From JBBATK01 sp044228285 (lineage in GTDB: Bacteria > Bacteroidota > Ignavibacteria > Kapaibacteriales > NICIL-2): DNA of 64,000 nucleotides. Numbering within the stretch: the first letter of the stretch is position 1; the number at the start of each line of letters is the position of its first letter. The translations under genes were made by a program, and so were the position numbers. Where the stretch lies: contig JBGAVD010000006.1 in NCBI GenBank assembly GCA_044228285.1, forward strand, positions 183,189 to 247,188. Reading direction: 5' to 3'. This document shows positions 44,689-54,407 of this stretch, piece by piece. Below the pieces are notes generated by a model. It did not search any database. It worked only from the letters and a program-made list of their open reading frames with translations, and had not been told where the DNA came from.

Positions 44689-46494
44689 CTACTCTTTCAT
44701 CAATCGCTGTACCACCTGTTCACCATTATCATTTAGTACGGCAATCAAGTACATTCCTTCAGATAACTTTTCAACTGGAAGTCGAAGGTCGTGAGGACCC
44801 GCAGCATATTCCTCAGTTTCTCGTACTCGCGCGATAAGCTCACCAGAAGCAGAGTACACACAGATCGTCAGCCTTGCGCTCTGCTTCAATTCAAACAGGC
44901 AGCGAACGTAGTCGCGCGCAGGGTTCGGAGCTAAGCGCAGTTGTTGCACGCTTCCGCTTGTGCTACGGCACATATCCAGATACGACTTTTGTTGCTCTAG
45001 CTCATTGCACGCCTGTTCTGCTTGCAATTCTCCCTTCACTACTTTGCTGTACAAGCCAAACTCTTTCATAAGTGGCGTTCTGTAGCGCTCAGGAAGCATA
45101 GAAATAAACTGAGGTGAAAGCGCATACCAAATCTTCACGAAAGCGCGTCGAGCTTGTGAGGAGTCAATACGACCTCCATTCTTCGCCTCAGCGCGCAATT
45201 CGTCAAAGTTGTCAATCGTAATCTGCACTGGCAGTGAACTGCGGGCTAAGGTCGTCGTGATGTAGTTTGTTGCATAGTGATCTATGCGATGCTGTCGTGC
45301 ACTATCATTTTCTGTCTCTTGAAACTGAGCACTGAGCAGCGATTCTTTCAACAATGGCGACTCATCGGCAAGGTTATACATTGCCATATACATATACCAC
45401 TTCTTTGAGTCTACTCGTGCTGAGCTATCAAAGCGCATATGCCATGATGAAATGCCCACAGCTGCTGAGTAGTTGTATTCATTCGCTTTCCATCCGGTAT
45501 ATGGGAGAATCTTTGTGCCCTGATATCCATCCAAGCTCATTTGACTATAGTAGCGCTTAAGGATGAATCGTTGCGTCGTATCATAGTTCTTCTTTGCAAG
45601 GTTCACGTGGAGCGTTGGGCGCGCTCGTATCTGAGACTTTGATTGCGGGTCGAGGCTGCGATCGTTCGCTTTCTCGAGATCAAGGAGCTCTTCCATAGGG
45701 ACCGAAATATGAGTTCCATTGAAAACCACACCGATCGCTTCAAGCTCTTGTTTTGTCAGTTCTAGCACTTCAATTCCAGCAATTTTCTTGGGAATGGTCG
45801 AGCCGAGTTCCCTCCCGCTACCATGAGTGCCTTGAGCAGATGTGGAACTCAAAGTTCCATCATGATTCACTGAACGCGGCATTGATTCAGATGAATTCGC
45901 TGATTGCGTTGTGTTCATGTGCGGAAACGATGCTTTGTCTCTCTGACCGGCATTGCCCTGCCTCGAGCTATCCTTCTGTAGACTCGCAGACTTCGTCTGC
46001 GAGTCATGACCTGAGAGAGTACGGCTTCTTGAATCAGCTGTTGTGGTTTCGCGTTGGATTGGAGTTGAAGGCGTAGCTGTTTGAGCCAGTGTGAGATTTG
46101 GCTGTATTTGCTCGTGTGTCTCGGCGTTATGATTGTGAGTGTTGTAGGCAGTTGCGTGATCGATGCTGCTAGTGTTTGAGGCTGCATCCTGTTGAGGTGC
46201 GTCCAGTACACTCATGTTTCCATTCGCCGAGTTACTGTGCAACGAGGACGAGTTGGTACTGTAGTACCAAAGTGATGCAGAGATCATGAAAAGTGCGCAG
46301 AGTCCGCTCATAAAGAGTCCTTTGTGTTTATACCTTGGTTTGTTTATTGGTTCGAACGCTCCAGTGTGCGCAGGATTCGAAGCCGCTTCACTCACGATAC
46401 TGCGCAAGGCATCGGGACTGAGGAGGCGTTCTCCATTCTGGACATTTCGTGCTGTCTCTAGTAATTGTTCGCTTTTTGTGTTATTCCGTTTCAT
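44689..46494 (-). CDS. Single-pass membrane protein with T9SS-like C-terminal domain, beside ECF sigma
   Basis: 601 residues. No signal peptide: a 58-residue N-terminal cytoplasmic segment (SEQLLETARNVQNGERLLSP) precedes one membrane helix near 60-78 (LFMSGLCALFMISASLWYY). A long Ser/Thr/Gln-rich periplasmic linker (~80-230) follows, then a folded region and a final ~80 residues (RLAPNPARDYVRCLFELKQ, VYSASGELIARV, LSEGMYLIAVLND) matching the T9SS sorting fold. It begins 25 nt after the sigma gene, the normal place for an anti-sigma factor, but the N-terminus has no HxxxCxxC zinc site. It may hold the sigma factor at the membrane and sense an envelope state. An inverted repeat lies within the coding sequence. 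Confidence 0.65.
   Translation of the reverse strand: MKRNNTKSEQLLETARNVQNGERLLSPDALRSIVSEAASNPAHTGAFEPINKPRYKHKGLFMSGLCALFMISASLWYYSTNSSSLHSNSANGNMSVLDAPQQDAASNTSSIDHATAYNTHNHNAETHEQIQPNLTLAQTATPSTPIQRETTTADSRSRTLSGHDSQTKSASLQKDSSRQGNAGQRDKASFPHMNTTQSANSSESMPRSVNHDGTLSSTSAQGTHGSGRELGSTIPKKIAGIEVLELTKQELEAIGVVFNGTHISVPMEELLDLEKANDRSLDPQSKSQIRARPTLHVNLAKKNYDTTQRFILKRYYSQMSLDGYQGTKILPYTGWKANEYNYSAAVGISSWHMRFDSSARVDSKKWYMYMAMYNLADESPLLKESLLSAQFQETENDSARQHRIDHYATNYITTTLARSSLPVQITIDNFDELRAEAKNGGRIDSSQARRAFVKIWYALSPQFISMLPERYRTPLMKEFGLYSKVVKGELQAEQACNELEQQKSYLDMCRSTSGSVQQLRLAPNPARDYVRCLFELKQSARLTICVYSASGELIARVRETEEYAAGPHDLRLPVEKLSEGMYLIAVLNDNGEQVVQRLMKE
45981..46005. repeat. Perfect inverted repeat inside the coding sequence
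   Basis: 11-nt arms, GACTCGCAGAC / GTCTGCGAGTC, around TTC. It lies in the Ser/Thr-rich linker region of the membrane protein gene. Its size and TTC centre are like the intergenic hairpins of the window. Confidence 0.6.
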
Positions 46495-46519
46495 TGTTTT
46501 CTGTTTGAGGCAATGGTAC

Positions 46520-47173
46520 TTAATGCGGTCCTACAAGAGTGAGAGTCTCCATAGATCTCACTTCGCGACCTGCTTCGCCTTTTACATCCGCTTCATCCGT
46601 CTTCTCTGCTTCATTCTGGATTCGTTTTCTCCGCGGATGTGAAGACGTTCTATCCGTGTTGCTTTGAGGGGGTGACTCATCTGCTAGTAGGGCTTTTAGT
46701 TTCAGTTTTGCTCGAAACACTCGCACCTTAATCGTCGCGATGTTCAGACCAGTTACATCCTGGATTTCCTTGTGGCTTAGGCCTACGATTTCCGCAAGTA
46801 AAAGTATGTCGCGGTACTCAGGATGCAGTCGATCCAACGCCTGGTACAGCTCACTGAGCTCCAAACATTGATCAGGCTGTGCTCCACCAGCATAGAGCTC
46901 ATCAATCTCATCGACTGGCACATAATCCAAGCGTCGGAACTGCTGTTGGCGTCGGCGCCATTGTCGGTTGGCTATACTAAACAAATAGCTTAAAAAGGCT
47001 TGTTTGTTCTTAAGTCCTTCAAATCCTTCATAGGCCATGGAAACGGTGTCGCATAATAATTCACGGGCTGCAACCCTGTCTCTGCATAAGCTCAAGGCGT
47101 AGCGTTCTACCCGCGAGTACAGAGGCTCGAGGAGACTCAGAAATTCTTGTTGCTCATTCTCTGTCATATGCAT
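46520..47173 (-). CDS. RNA polymerase ECF-type sigma factor
   Basis: 217 residues (an ATG at 47167 would remove two). Region 2 is seen in EPLYSRVERYALSLCRDRVA through AFLSYLFSIANRQWRRRQ, the -10 recognition and core-binding helices. Region 4 is in LHPEYRDILLLAEIVGLSHK, EIQDVTGLNIATIKVRVFRA, the -35 recognition HTH. It directs core polymerase to a small regulon and is probably controlled by the adjacent membrane protein. A C-terminal basic extension (SHPRRKRIQNEAEKTDEADV) of ~45 residues is longer than typical. Confidence 0.93.
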   Translation of the reverse strand: MHMTENEQQEFLSLLEPLYSRVERYALSLCRDRVAARELLCDTVSMAYEGFEGLKNKQAFLSYLFSIANRQWRRRQQQFRRLDYVPVDEIDELYAGGAQPDQCLELSELYQALDRLHPEYRDILLLAEIVGLSHKEIQDVTGLNIATIKVRVFRAKLKLKALLADESPPQSNTDRTSSHPRRKRIQNEAEKTDEADVKGEAGREVRSMETLTLVGPH

Positions 47174-47450
47174 GAACGTACATCAAACCTTGCGAAATCA
47201 CCAAGTGCACAACTCTGGCAATTCTTGGCTGAGAGCATGAAAGTTCTTGTCGGATTCCTCTCAATGCTGTCTCTACTACGTATGTACAACCAATTATACA
47301 AAGGTTACAGAACTCATCATTTTTCTTGCATTTCAAGAAACTCTGCCGCTCTGATGAATCGGACTCAATCTCAGCTTTTGGGATAGAGTATAGAATTAGC
47401 TCATTAGCTAACCCTATCTGCGATTGTGCAGTGTACCTGATCGCAGCAGC

Positions 47451-48554
47451 TTAATGAACACTAAGGCCATGGTAGGCAGCGTACTCAGCAGTACAGCGTT
47501 CGAGTGCTTGCGCAAGCCTTTTCTGCTCTGCCGAAGAGAGATCTTCGAGCACACCTGAGAAGTACTCAAACTGTAGGCCTACGCTTTTTGCCTTGCTTTG
47601 ACTTTTCCATCGACCAAGTACCTTGGCATTGTGAAGGATAAGTGGATAGAAGATCCCGTTCGTTGAAATGCAGTGTCCCTGCCTATTCGCTGGTACCAGT
47701 GCTTGGCGGTCGCGATATGCAATCACCAATTCATCGTAGGCAGGTAACAAAAGTGTAGTACGAGGCGCTGAATCAAAGATCTCGCTGTCTTTTGAGCAAT
47801 AGTAGAAGGTATCGTCCTCTTTGCACCGAAGTTCTTGAAGTTGCTGAGAGACTGCAGCGCTTGCACGTGACGCCTCACCCTCATTCAATCCTGACCACCA
47901 AGAGAAGTCTTGCACGCTTGCTGGTCCATGAGAAGCATAGTACCGTAGAGCCAATCGCGCCATCGCCTCTTCTCGAGTCATGCCCTCTGTACTTTTCCCT
48001 GCTCTCTGATCTATCAAGGCATAACTCTGTTTTCGCTTCACTAATGGTCCACTACAAAGCAGCCTTCGCATTTCTGCTTCCATTAGTATAAGAGATCCAC
48101 GGTTGTTCTCCGTTGCAATTCCATTGCTTTGTAGTGCCCACATCAGTTCTTCTCTCGAAGCACTACCTAGGTCTTCCAAGCGTTTCTGAATGATGTTTCT
48201 TGCCTTCGATAGCACTTTGGGACTGAGCTCCAATTCCTTTAGGTGCGCTCTCATCTGACGTAGAATCTTATCTGCACTCAGGTCAAGTAGCCAATGTAAA
48301 TCCTTAGCCATTACCAGGTGCCAAGTTGGGCGAAGGAGATGAGTACGCAAAATGTGTCCAGCATTGAATGCCTGCTCCACAGCATTGGCAGTGGCGCAGC
48401 CACTGCGTAAAGAAAGAGCCCGTATGCTCATTGACAGATCCTGGGATTGCATAGCTGTCATGGACTGTAATGCGCTGCAGGGATCTTGAAATGGCCGACA
48501 AAGGCCTTGCAGTTGAAGCCGAGTTGCCACTAATTGTCGATAGTTGATTCTCAT
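47451..48554 (-). CDS. Winged-helix DNA-binding domain protein (AlkX/YcaQ-like, HTH_42)
   Basis: 367 residues. The pattern (LRPTWHLVMAKDLHWLL near 93-109, then YYASHGPASVQDFSWWSGLN, LLPAYDELVIAYRDRQ, and NGIFYPLILHNAKVLGRW) is that of the HTH_42 family. This includes YcaQ-type DNA glycosylases acting on interstrand crosslinks and bulky alkyl lesions, and uncharacterised winged-helix proteins. Within it, LLPAYDELVIAYRDR corresponds to the QxQ-containing catalytic region in YcaQ, but a clear QxQ is not visible. A role in DNA repair or antibiotic self-resistance is possible. Confidence 0.8.
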   Translation of the reverse strand: MRINYRQLVATRLQLQGLCRPFQDPCSALQSMTAMQSQDLSMSIRALSLRSGCATANAVEQAFNAGHILRTHLLRPTWHLVMAKDLHWLLDLSADKILRQMRAHLKELELSPKVLSKARNIIQKRLEDLGSASREELMWALQSNGIATENNRGSLILMEAEMRRLLCSGPLVKRKQSYALIDQRAGKSTEGMTREEAMARLALRYYASHGPASVQDFSWWSGLNEGEASRASAAVSQQLQELRCKEDDTFYYCSKDSEIFDSAPRTTLLLPAYDELVIAYRDRQALVPANRQGHCISTNGIFYPLILHNAKVLGRWKSQSKAKSVGLQFEYFSGVLEDLSSAEQKRLAQALERCTAEYAAYHGLSVH

Positions 48555-49065
48555 ATCAATAAGAAAAAGACGAGAGGACGACGCAATTCCGAGCGAGTCA
48601 GAATACTGAGTCGCTGACAGAAGGTGATGTCCGCTAGCTCATTAGGGAGATTGGTATGGTAAAGAGACAAAGTACGCAGAATTGCGCCAAAATCGAAACA
48701 TGGCAGGCGTTCAACAGCCGAGCACAACAGTGGCAGAATGCTACAGACAGACTGTTGGTCTTCAACCTTGTCGAATATGCGAACATATAAACGTGAACAT
48801 GTTCTCGGCATTGAGAAAGCATGTTGCAACACAGAGAGACAACGGAACATTGAATCGCACGAGTTGATCGATTGTGAGAATTGAGCAAACGCGATGATTT
48901 AAATCACGAATTATTCTCAATTCATCTGCAAATATTTAACGTTCACACGAGGTCTCTTTGAAACTAAATACCTGTATATTGGTCGGGTCACAAGTCTTGG
49001 CTCTCTTGTCGGTACACCCATCCACAACGAGCAGCTGCTATCTTTCACATTTTCAGCCCAGAGAC
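48555..49065. other. Intergenic region between divergent winged-helix and cytochrome-like genes
   Basis: A gap of about 511 bp. Minus-strand frames at 48551-48888 overlap in different frames and have no features. AT-rich sequence near 48900-48960 probably contains the promoter of the gene at 49066. Confidence 0.45.
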
Positions 49066-51891
49066 ATGAGAACATTTTTCTTAATCTGTGTTTTGACAAT
49101 CGTTGCAAGCGCAACCCTTCCAGTGTCGGCTGGCTTACCAAAAAACCCAATACTCTTCGTAACGGTTGTACCGAACTCCGAGGATTCTGCAACGCAGTGT
49201 TCGGTTATCGCGTCGCATCTGGCCGGTTTTTCGAATGCAGTTCGAGGCGGAGATTTGTGGATTCGCTATGCAGATGGTAGTCTTAAGAATCTTACTGAGG
49301 CTGCTGGCTATGGAACAAGCGGCATGCAATCTGACCAAGCGATTGCAGTACGTCAACCCTGCGTTGATTGGACGGGTACGAAGGCATTGTTTAGCATGGT
49401 AGTTGGGACGCCAACTTCTATACTTGATACCACAACCTATCATTGGCAGATTTATGAGATAACTGGTTTGGGCAAAGATGACAAGCCTGTGATACAGCGC
49501 ATAAGTGGTCAGCCTTATGCAAACAACATTGCTCCTATTTATGGGACGAAATCAAACATCATTTTTGTGAGCGATCGTCCGCGACAAGGCTCATCGGAGG
49601 ACTATCCATATTTGGATGAAAGCTTGGGTATGCCAACAACGTCGGGATTATGGTCAATGGATCGATCTTCGTACGAGTTACAACAGCTTGATCATGCGCC
49701 TAGCGGAGTGCTCAGTCCAAGTATTGATAGTTATGGTCGTGTGATTTTTAGTCGTTGGGATATTCTGCAGCAAGACCAGCTAGCAGACTTAAGTAATCAA
49801 CGAATCTTGGCAGGCACTTGTAGCTCAGAGAAATCAAATAGCAATGCAAACTTCGGAACGCGACAGCAGTCTGATTTCCCGGAGCCAAATCCGGATCTTG
49901 GACATGGCTCGCGTAACAATGGAGGCTACTTTTCGGATAACTCGAACTCGTCGACCTCCGGCAGTGGTGATGGCACATTGTTTGACTTGCGAATGCCAAA
50001 CGACTTCTTTCCGTGGACAGTGAATGAAGATGGCTCTGGTGCACAGACCATTAATCACATTGGACGTCATGATTTGCGCGACACAATTCTTCCCTCAATA
50101 AAAACAGACCCTAATCTGGCTGCCTTTAGTTCGAGCAGTTCAAAACGTGAGAACAGAAGTCCAATTGTTAATCTCCTTCAATTACGGGAAGACCCAACGC
50201 ATCCAGGAACGTTTTATGGCGTCGATGCCATTCCGGCTTTAACACACGCGTCCGGACAGATTGTTCGACTACTGAATGCAGCTCCTTCGAATGCGAGTAA
50301 AGAAGCTATCATATCGTATGTGACAGCCAGGTCAACTCGCTTTCCTATCGATCTAAGGAATCCTCTCACTATAGACCACACCGGCTTTTATCGCAACCCG
50401 CTTCCTACGACTGACGGGGTGCTTATTGCCTCTCACTCTCCAACACACGTTGCGGACGTACGCAGCAAGACTCCTTCACCATCATCTGCGTATGCATTTC
50501 AGCTCCGTTCTCTTACATTACGCAACGGCTATATGGAGCCAGAAGAGTTCTTAACGAAAGGTATAACAGAGAGCATCAAATGGGTTGATATTAAGAGCTC
50601 TACTCCACGTGTTGTCACATTCAATGGTGCATTGTGGGAGATGGATCCAGTTGAAGTAGTTGCACGCACAGTAGCCGAGCGCCCTTCACCAGCATTGGCA
50701 GAACAGGAGTTGGCAGTTTTTGAAGAAGAGCATGTTGACGTTGCCTCGTTCAAGAGGTTTTTAGCTGATAGCAATCAAGCGTTGATTATTTCGCGCGACA
50801 TAACCCAACGTGATCCAGACGACAAGCAGCAGCCCTATTACTTGTCTGTAGGCAAAGGTGCTAAGCAAAGTGCCAACGCCAAGGGAAAAGTGTATAACGT
50901 TAGTGACTTGCAGATTTTTCAGGCTGACTATTTGCGTGTATATCAGGACAATAGCGGACACGCTCCGCGCATAGGCCGTCGCGTTCTTCCTGTTCCTGTC
51001 CATGATGTTCAAAACCGCAAGTACGTTGAGAACGCCACAGGTCTTGCACCAAAAACGAGCACAGCTGAAGTATTTGCAGACGGTTCGCTCGCAGCTTTTG
51101 TTCCAGCTAAGCGTGCTCTGAGCTGGCGCTTGCGCGATAGTACTGGAGCTGGAGTTGTCCATGAGCGCTATTGGCTGACCTTTAAAGCTGGAGAGATTCG
51201 TACCTGCGTTCGTTGTCATGGTGAGAACGAAGAGTCAAGCTTCTTCTCGATGAATCCACCAAGCAACAAACCCATGGCTTTAAATGGACTACTCCGTGTA
51301 TGGAAGCAAGAGTATAGTCCATCAAGAGTTCGTCAGACTGCACCAGCGCACAATGCAACACGCCAAGTATTTCCTATTGATTTGAGCTGGCTTCCCGATG
51401 AGCGCGCTGTGCAGTATGAAGTTACTATGAGTGAAATGGTTGGTTTTGACAAGAAAGTCGTACTTCACAAGCTCCTTGATGCACCGACCACTCAACTACG
51501 CGTTGAGCGGACAGATGTTCAATCGAATGCTGCACAGTTTGTGTGGGAAGTTCGTGCAGTTGGCAAATGGTCGTCAAGCGAGTTTGTGAGTCCATTCGTA
51601 TTCACAACATCCGATGTAGTTGGAGTTGACATCGACAACGAGTATAGAATCAGCCTTGCTCCTGAACCTGCTTCTGACTTAGTACAGATACAATGTATTC
51701 TTCCAGACAACTCAGCAGCAACGTTGAAGATCTATGATCTACTCGGCAATCTGGTGTATCGAGAAGAGTTGGCTGCACAGATGGATGTGCGTAGTAGTGT
51801 GCCTGTCTCAGCATGGCCACCAGGTTTATATGAAGTGCAGATTAGCGCTGCGACCTTTTCATACAGAAAGAAGTTGATTATTGATCGTTAG
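49066..51891 (+). CDS. T9SS cargo related to hydrazine synthase alpha, one haem c motif
   Basis: 941 residues from the ATG at 49066 (MRTFFLICVLTIVASATLPV), a clear signal peptide; an upstream TTG at 48958 is rejected. The early part (PILFVTVVPNSEDSATQCSV, IIFVSDRPRQGS) resembles the beta-propeller middle of the hydrazine synthase alpha-like family, which is much wider than anammox enzymes. One c-type haem motif, CVRCH, is at 714-718 in RTCVRCHGENEES. The tail (LAPEPASDLVQIQCIL, IYDLLGNLVYREEL, WPPGLYEVQISA) is a T9SS sorting domain. A surface-located single-haem protein with an electron-transfer or sensory role is plausible; hydrazine synthesis is not implied. Confidence 0.8.
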   Translation: MRTFFLICVLTIVASATLPVSAGLPKNPILFVTVVPNSEDSATQCSVIASHLAGFSNAVRGGDLWIRYADGSLKNLTEAAGYGTSGMQSDQAIAVRQPCVDWTGTKALFSMVVGTPTSILDTTTYHWQIYEITGLGKDDKPVIQRISGQPYANNIAPIYGTKSNIIFVSDRPRQGSSEDYPYLDESLGMPTTSGLWSMDRSSYELQQLDHAPSGVLSPSIDSYGRVIFSRWDILQQDQLADLSNQRILAGTCSSEKSNSNANFGTRQQSDFPEPNPDLGHGSRNNGGYFSDNSNSSTSGSGDGTLFDLRMPNDFFPWTVNEDGSGAQTINHIGRHDLRDTILPSIKTDPNLAAFSSSSSKRENRSPIVNLLQLREDPTHPGTFYGVDAIPALTHASGQIVRLLNAAPSNASKEAIISYVTARSTRFPIDLRNPLTIDHTGFYRNPLPTTDGVLIASHSPTHVADVRSKTPSPSSAYAFQLRSLTLRNGYMEPEEFLTKGITESIKWVDIKSSTPRVVTFNGALWEMDPVEVVARTVAERPSPALAEQELAVFEEEHVDVASFKRFLADSNQALIISRDITQRDPDDKQQPYYLSVGKGAKQSANAKGKVYNVSDLQIFQADYLRVYQDNSGHAPRIGRRVLPVPVHDVQNRKYVENATGLAPKTSTAEVFADGSLAAFVPAKRALSWRLRDSTGAGVVHERYWLTFKAGEIRTCVRCHGENEESSFFSMNPPSNKPMALNGLLRVWKQEYSPSRVRQTAPAHNATRQVFPIDLSWLPDERAVQYEVTMSEMVGFDKKVVLHKLLDAPTTQLRVERTDVQSNAAQFVWEVRAVGKWSSSEFVSPFVFTTSDVVGVDIDNEYRISLAPEPASDLVQIQCILPDNSAATLKIYDLLGNLVYREELAAQMDVRSSVPVSAWPPGLYEVQISAATFSYRKKLIIDR

Positions 51892-51968
51892 GAGATCTTG
51901 TGGCGTACATCGTCAAGTCTATTTCGTCTTTCACTAGGACCTTTACTATAGCATTCATCGACTTCATC

Positions 51969-54263
51969 ATGAGCGCTTTGTGCGGCAAGCGGAGCATTGG
52001 TGCTTTGGGATTCTGTAGTGTGTTGATACTTGTCTTCAGCATCTTTAGCCCCGCATCACTAGTTGCTCAGAGTTTCAACTGGAAGCAGATGAACGTCGTA
52101 GAAGGCTATGATCCCACGCCGTTTGATATCGTACAACGTGGTACCTTGTGTTATGGAATCAGAGGAAGCTCTGTTGTTCGATCGAGTGATAGTGCTAAAA
52201 CCTGGGAGATTGTGAAGACGTTTAGGACTTCCTCGATTCGCTTGAAGGCTAGTCCTGACTACTATTTTGTCTCGGTCTTCGATACCGAACTTTTTCGCTG
52301 GTCTGACAGGGATACATCTCTGGTCCGTATTTCTGACAATCTCCCTTATCAAACCGCTAGTAGGCTCACTGTTCAGGGTTCTTTGCTGTACGCCATGAGT
52401 GGTATTGGACTCTATTTGTCGACCAATAGCGGAGACACTTGGACGCAGTTGCCATATCAAGAGACGGGCGTCTACGCATTAGCAGCTGTTCATGATGCGT
52501 TGTTTGTCATGACAAACTACTCGTTGTACTGTTCACTTGATAGTGGAAAGACCTTCCATTTGGCTTTATCCGGCTTATACTCCGTTGGCAGTCATTTGAC
52601 ATTCTTTCAGTCGGGTTCCGATATCTATTGCATGGGTGGTGGTTTTAAGATAGGTCGACTAATTAACCGCTTACAGCGTTCTAATTATTCATGGTCGGTG
52701 GTTCCAATGCCGGAGTTAGAGAAGGATCCCTTCGCGGCCGCTTTGTACTACGATCAACGGATGTTTGAGATAAAGGGCAGACTGTTTCTTAAGCTGACTG
52801 CTCAGAGCAGTAGCGCTAACTATGATGTTCCTTTTATAGCGTATTCAGACGACCAAGGACGGAGTTGGCATAAACTCAAGACCCCTGTCCTCCAGTCTCC
52901 TACTACTCACGTGCTGACCACCATCGACTCTGCATTAATCCTTTGTTCCGCTTCCGAGTATCACGTCTCTACTGATCGTGGATTGAGCTGGGCTCAGAAG
53001 TATAGTACCCTCAGTCAAAGTAACGCTTCGATTCAGAATCTTTCGATTGTCAATAACACCGGACTTTTTAGTGCTTTGGTTGGCAATGGAATGCACATCA
53101 ATCGTGGTTTTACTCTCGGTGCCTCACTCACTTTCAATGGTTGGTTCCCTCGTGTAAACTATCCTGGACAACTGCCCATCGTTGGTGCCTACTACTCCGT
53201 GAGCGCTGATCAAAAAGGTCGACTTGATATTTGTGATACCAGCGGACAGATGTACACCTGTTTAGGCTTTGACCCAAACAGCGGATCCTTGCCTGCAACA
53301 GCAGTGTGGTCTAACAAAGACATTGGCGGCGTGGCTACTTGTTTCAAAGCTCTCAACAATCCAACTGCCTATGGCAACCCAACTAGGTTCTTTGTTGGAT
53401 CAGTCGGAAAACTCTTCGTTTCCTATGACTCGATGAGAACATGGATGACTTATGAATTTTCAGATCCGTCGATACGTGTCAATGACGTCGCGGAGATGCG
53501 AGTTATCGCAAATAGCAAGTTTGCGTATTACTACTTTTTGGCGACCAATAAGGGTGTCTACATCAGTCTCGATCAAGCCCAAAACTGGCAACGAGCTGGA
53601 TTGGGTAACTATGAAGTACTCTGTTTAGCGTCGAATCAAAGCCAGAATGGCTATCAAATTGGAGTTCTGGCTGGGACTAGCAATGGTGTGTATCGCTTGG
53701 GTATGATGACGAACGATCATTGGGACCATTTGGGTCTGCCTGGCATGCGCATACGCTCAATTGCACAATCAGATTACTCTCGAGTTATACAAGCGGCTGT
53801 ACAGGACTCAGGACTTTATGTTTCCCAATGGGACTTGCCAGTGTGGAAAGACTATTCTGCAGGATTAGCGAACAGAAATGTTAACTCTATACGTACTGGT
53901 TTGTTTAACGGTCGACACTACATTTTCGTCTCGAATGATTCAGGTGGTGTATCTTTTGCCGAGATGACTCACAAAGAAGTCCCGACGAGCGGAGGAACTT
54001 CTGTTGGAACAGAACTCGATGAGATTGAGAATGTGTGGCCACAACCTGCGTCAGATGTTGTCACCATCTCCATGAAGCCTTCACCTGCCATTCGTAGACT
54101 ACGAATCTGCAGTATCGTTGGAGAGATTTTACAACAAATCGATATACCTGCAGGAATTGATCAAGTGTCGATTAGAACTACTCAGCTTCCTAGTGCTAAC
54201 TATTTGATTCAGATTCACAGTGAGACTGGATCAACAACTCAAAGAGTTTCTGTACTTCACTAA
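51969..54263 (+). CDS. T9SS cargo with BNR/photosystem-stability-like propeller
   Basis: 764 residues from the ATG at 51969, whose signal peptide is conventional (GFCSVLILVFSIFSPASLVA). A GTG at 51900 preceded by AGGAG would add 23 residues to a signal region already long, so the start is not fully settled. The body has many BNR/Asp-box-like repeats (VRSSDSAKTWEIV, LYLSTNSGDTWTQL, YSDDQGRSWHKL, VSTDRGLSWAQKY, ISLDQAQNWQRA), the S-x-D-x-G-x-T-W pattern of beta-propellers such as sialidases and YCF48. The tail (VWPQPASDVVTISMKPS, ICSIVGEILQQI, LPSANYLIQIH) is a T9SS sorting domain. No catalytic residues of a sialidase were recognised, so binding is more likely than hydrolysis. Confidence 0.82.
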   Translation: MSALCGKRSIGALGFCSVLILVFSIFSPASLVAQSFNWKQMNVVEGYDPTPFDIVQRGTLCYGIRGSSVVRSSDSAKTWEIVKTFRTSSIRLKASPDYYFVSVFDTELFRWSDRDTSLVRISDNLPYQTASRLTVQGSLLYAMSGIGLYLSTNSGDTWTQLPYQETGVYALAAVHDALFVMTNYSLYCSLDSGKTFHLALSGLYSVGSHLTFFQSGSDIYCMGGGFKIGRLINRLQRSNYSWSVVPMPELEKDPFAAALYYDQRMFEIKGRLFLKLTAQSSSANYDVPFIAYSDDQGRSWHKLKTPVLQSPTTHVLTTIDSALILCSASEYHVSTDRGLSWAQKYSTLSQSNASIQNLSIVNNTGLFSALVGNGMHINRGFTLGASLTFNGWFPRVNYPGQLPIVGAYYSVSADQKGRLDICDTSGQMYTCLGFDPNSGSLPATAVWSNKDIGGVATCFKALNNPTAYGNPTRFFVGSVGKLFVSYDSMRTWMTYEFSDPSIRVNDVAEMRVIANSKFAYYYFLATNKGVYISLDQAQNWQRAGLGNYEVLCLASNQSQNGYQIGVLAGTSNGVYRLGMMTNDHWDHLGLPGMRIRSIAQSDYSRVIQAAVQDSGLYVSQWDLPVWKDYSAGLANRNVNSIRTGLFNGRHYIFVSNDSGGVSFAEMTHKEVPTSGGTSVGTELDEIENVWPQPASDVVTISMKPSPAIRRLRICSIVGEILQQIDIPAGIDQVSIRTTQLPSANYLIQIHSETGSTTQRVSVLH

Positions 54264-54407
54264 TTAGGTGATGAGGGAAATAGTGTTCTGCATACGACTC
54301 CTCCAATCAGCGTAGACTCTTCACACTTCGCGCTAAACATCAGGACTCCCGCACATCAGCGGGCGCGAAGCGCACGGTTGGTAAAAAGTCTCTTGTAGAT
54401 TTTTCTC

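Noticed and set aside
49066..51891. True hydrazine synthase (anammox)
   Set aside because: Only one haem motif and no beta or gamma subunit genes nearby; the alpha-like propeller family is found in many non-anammox bacteria.
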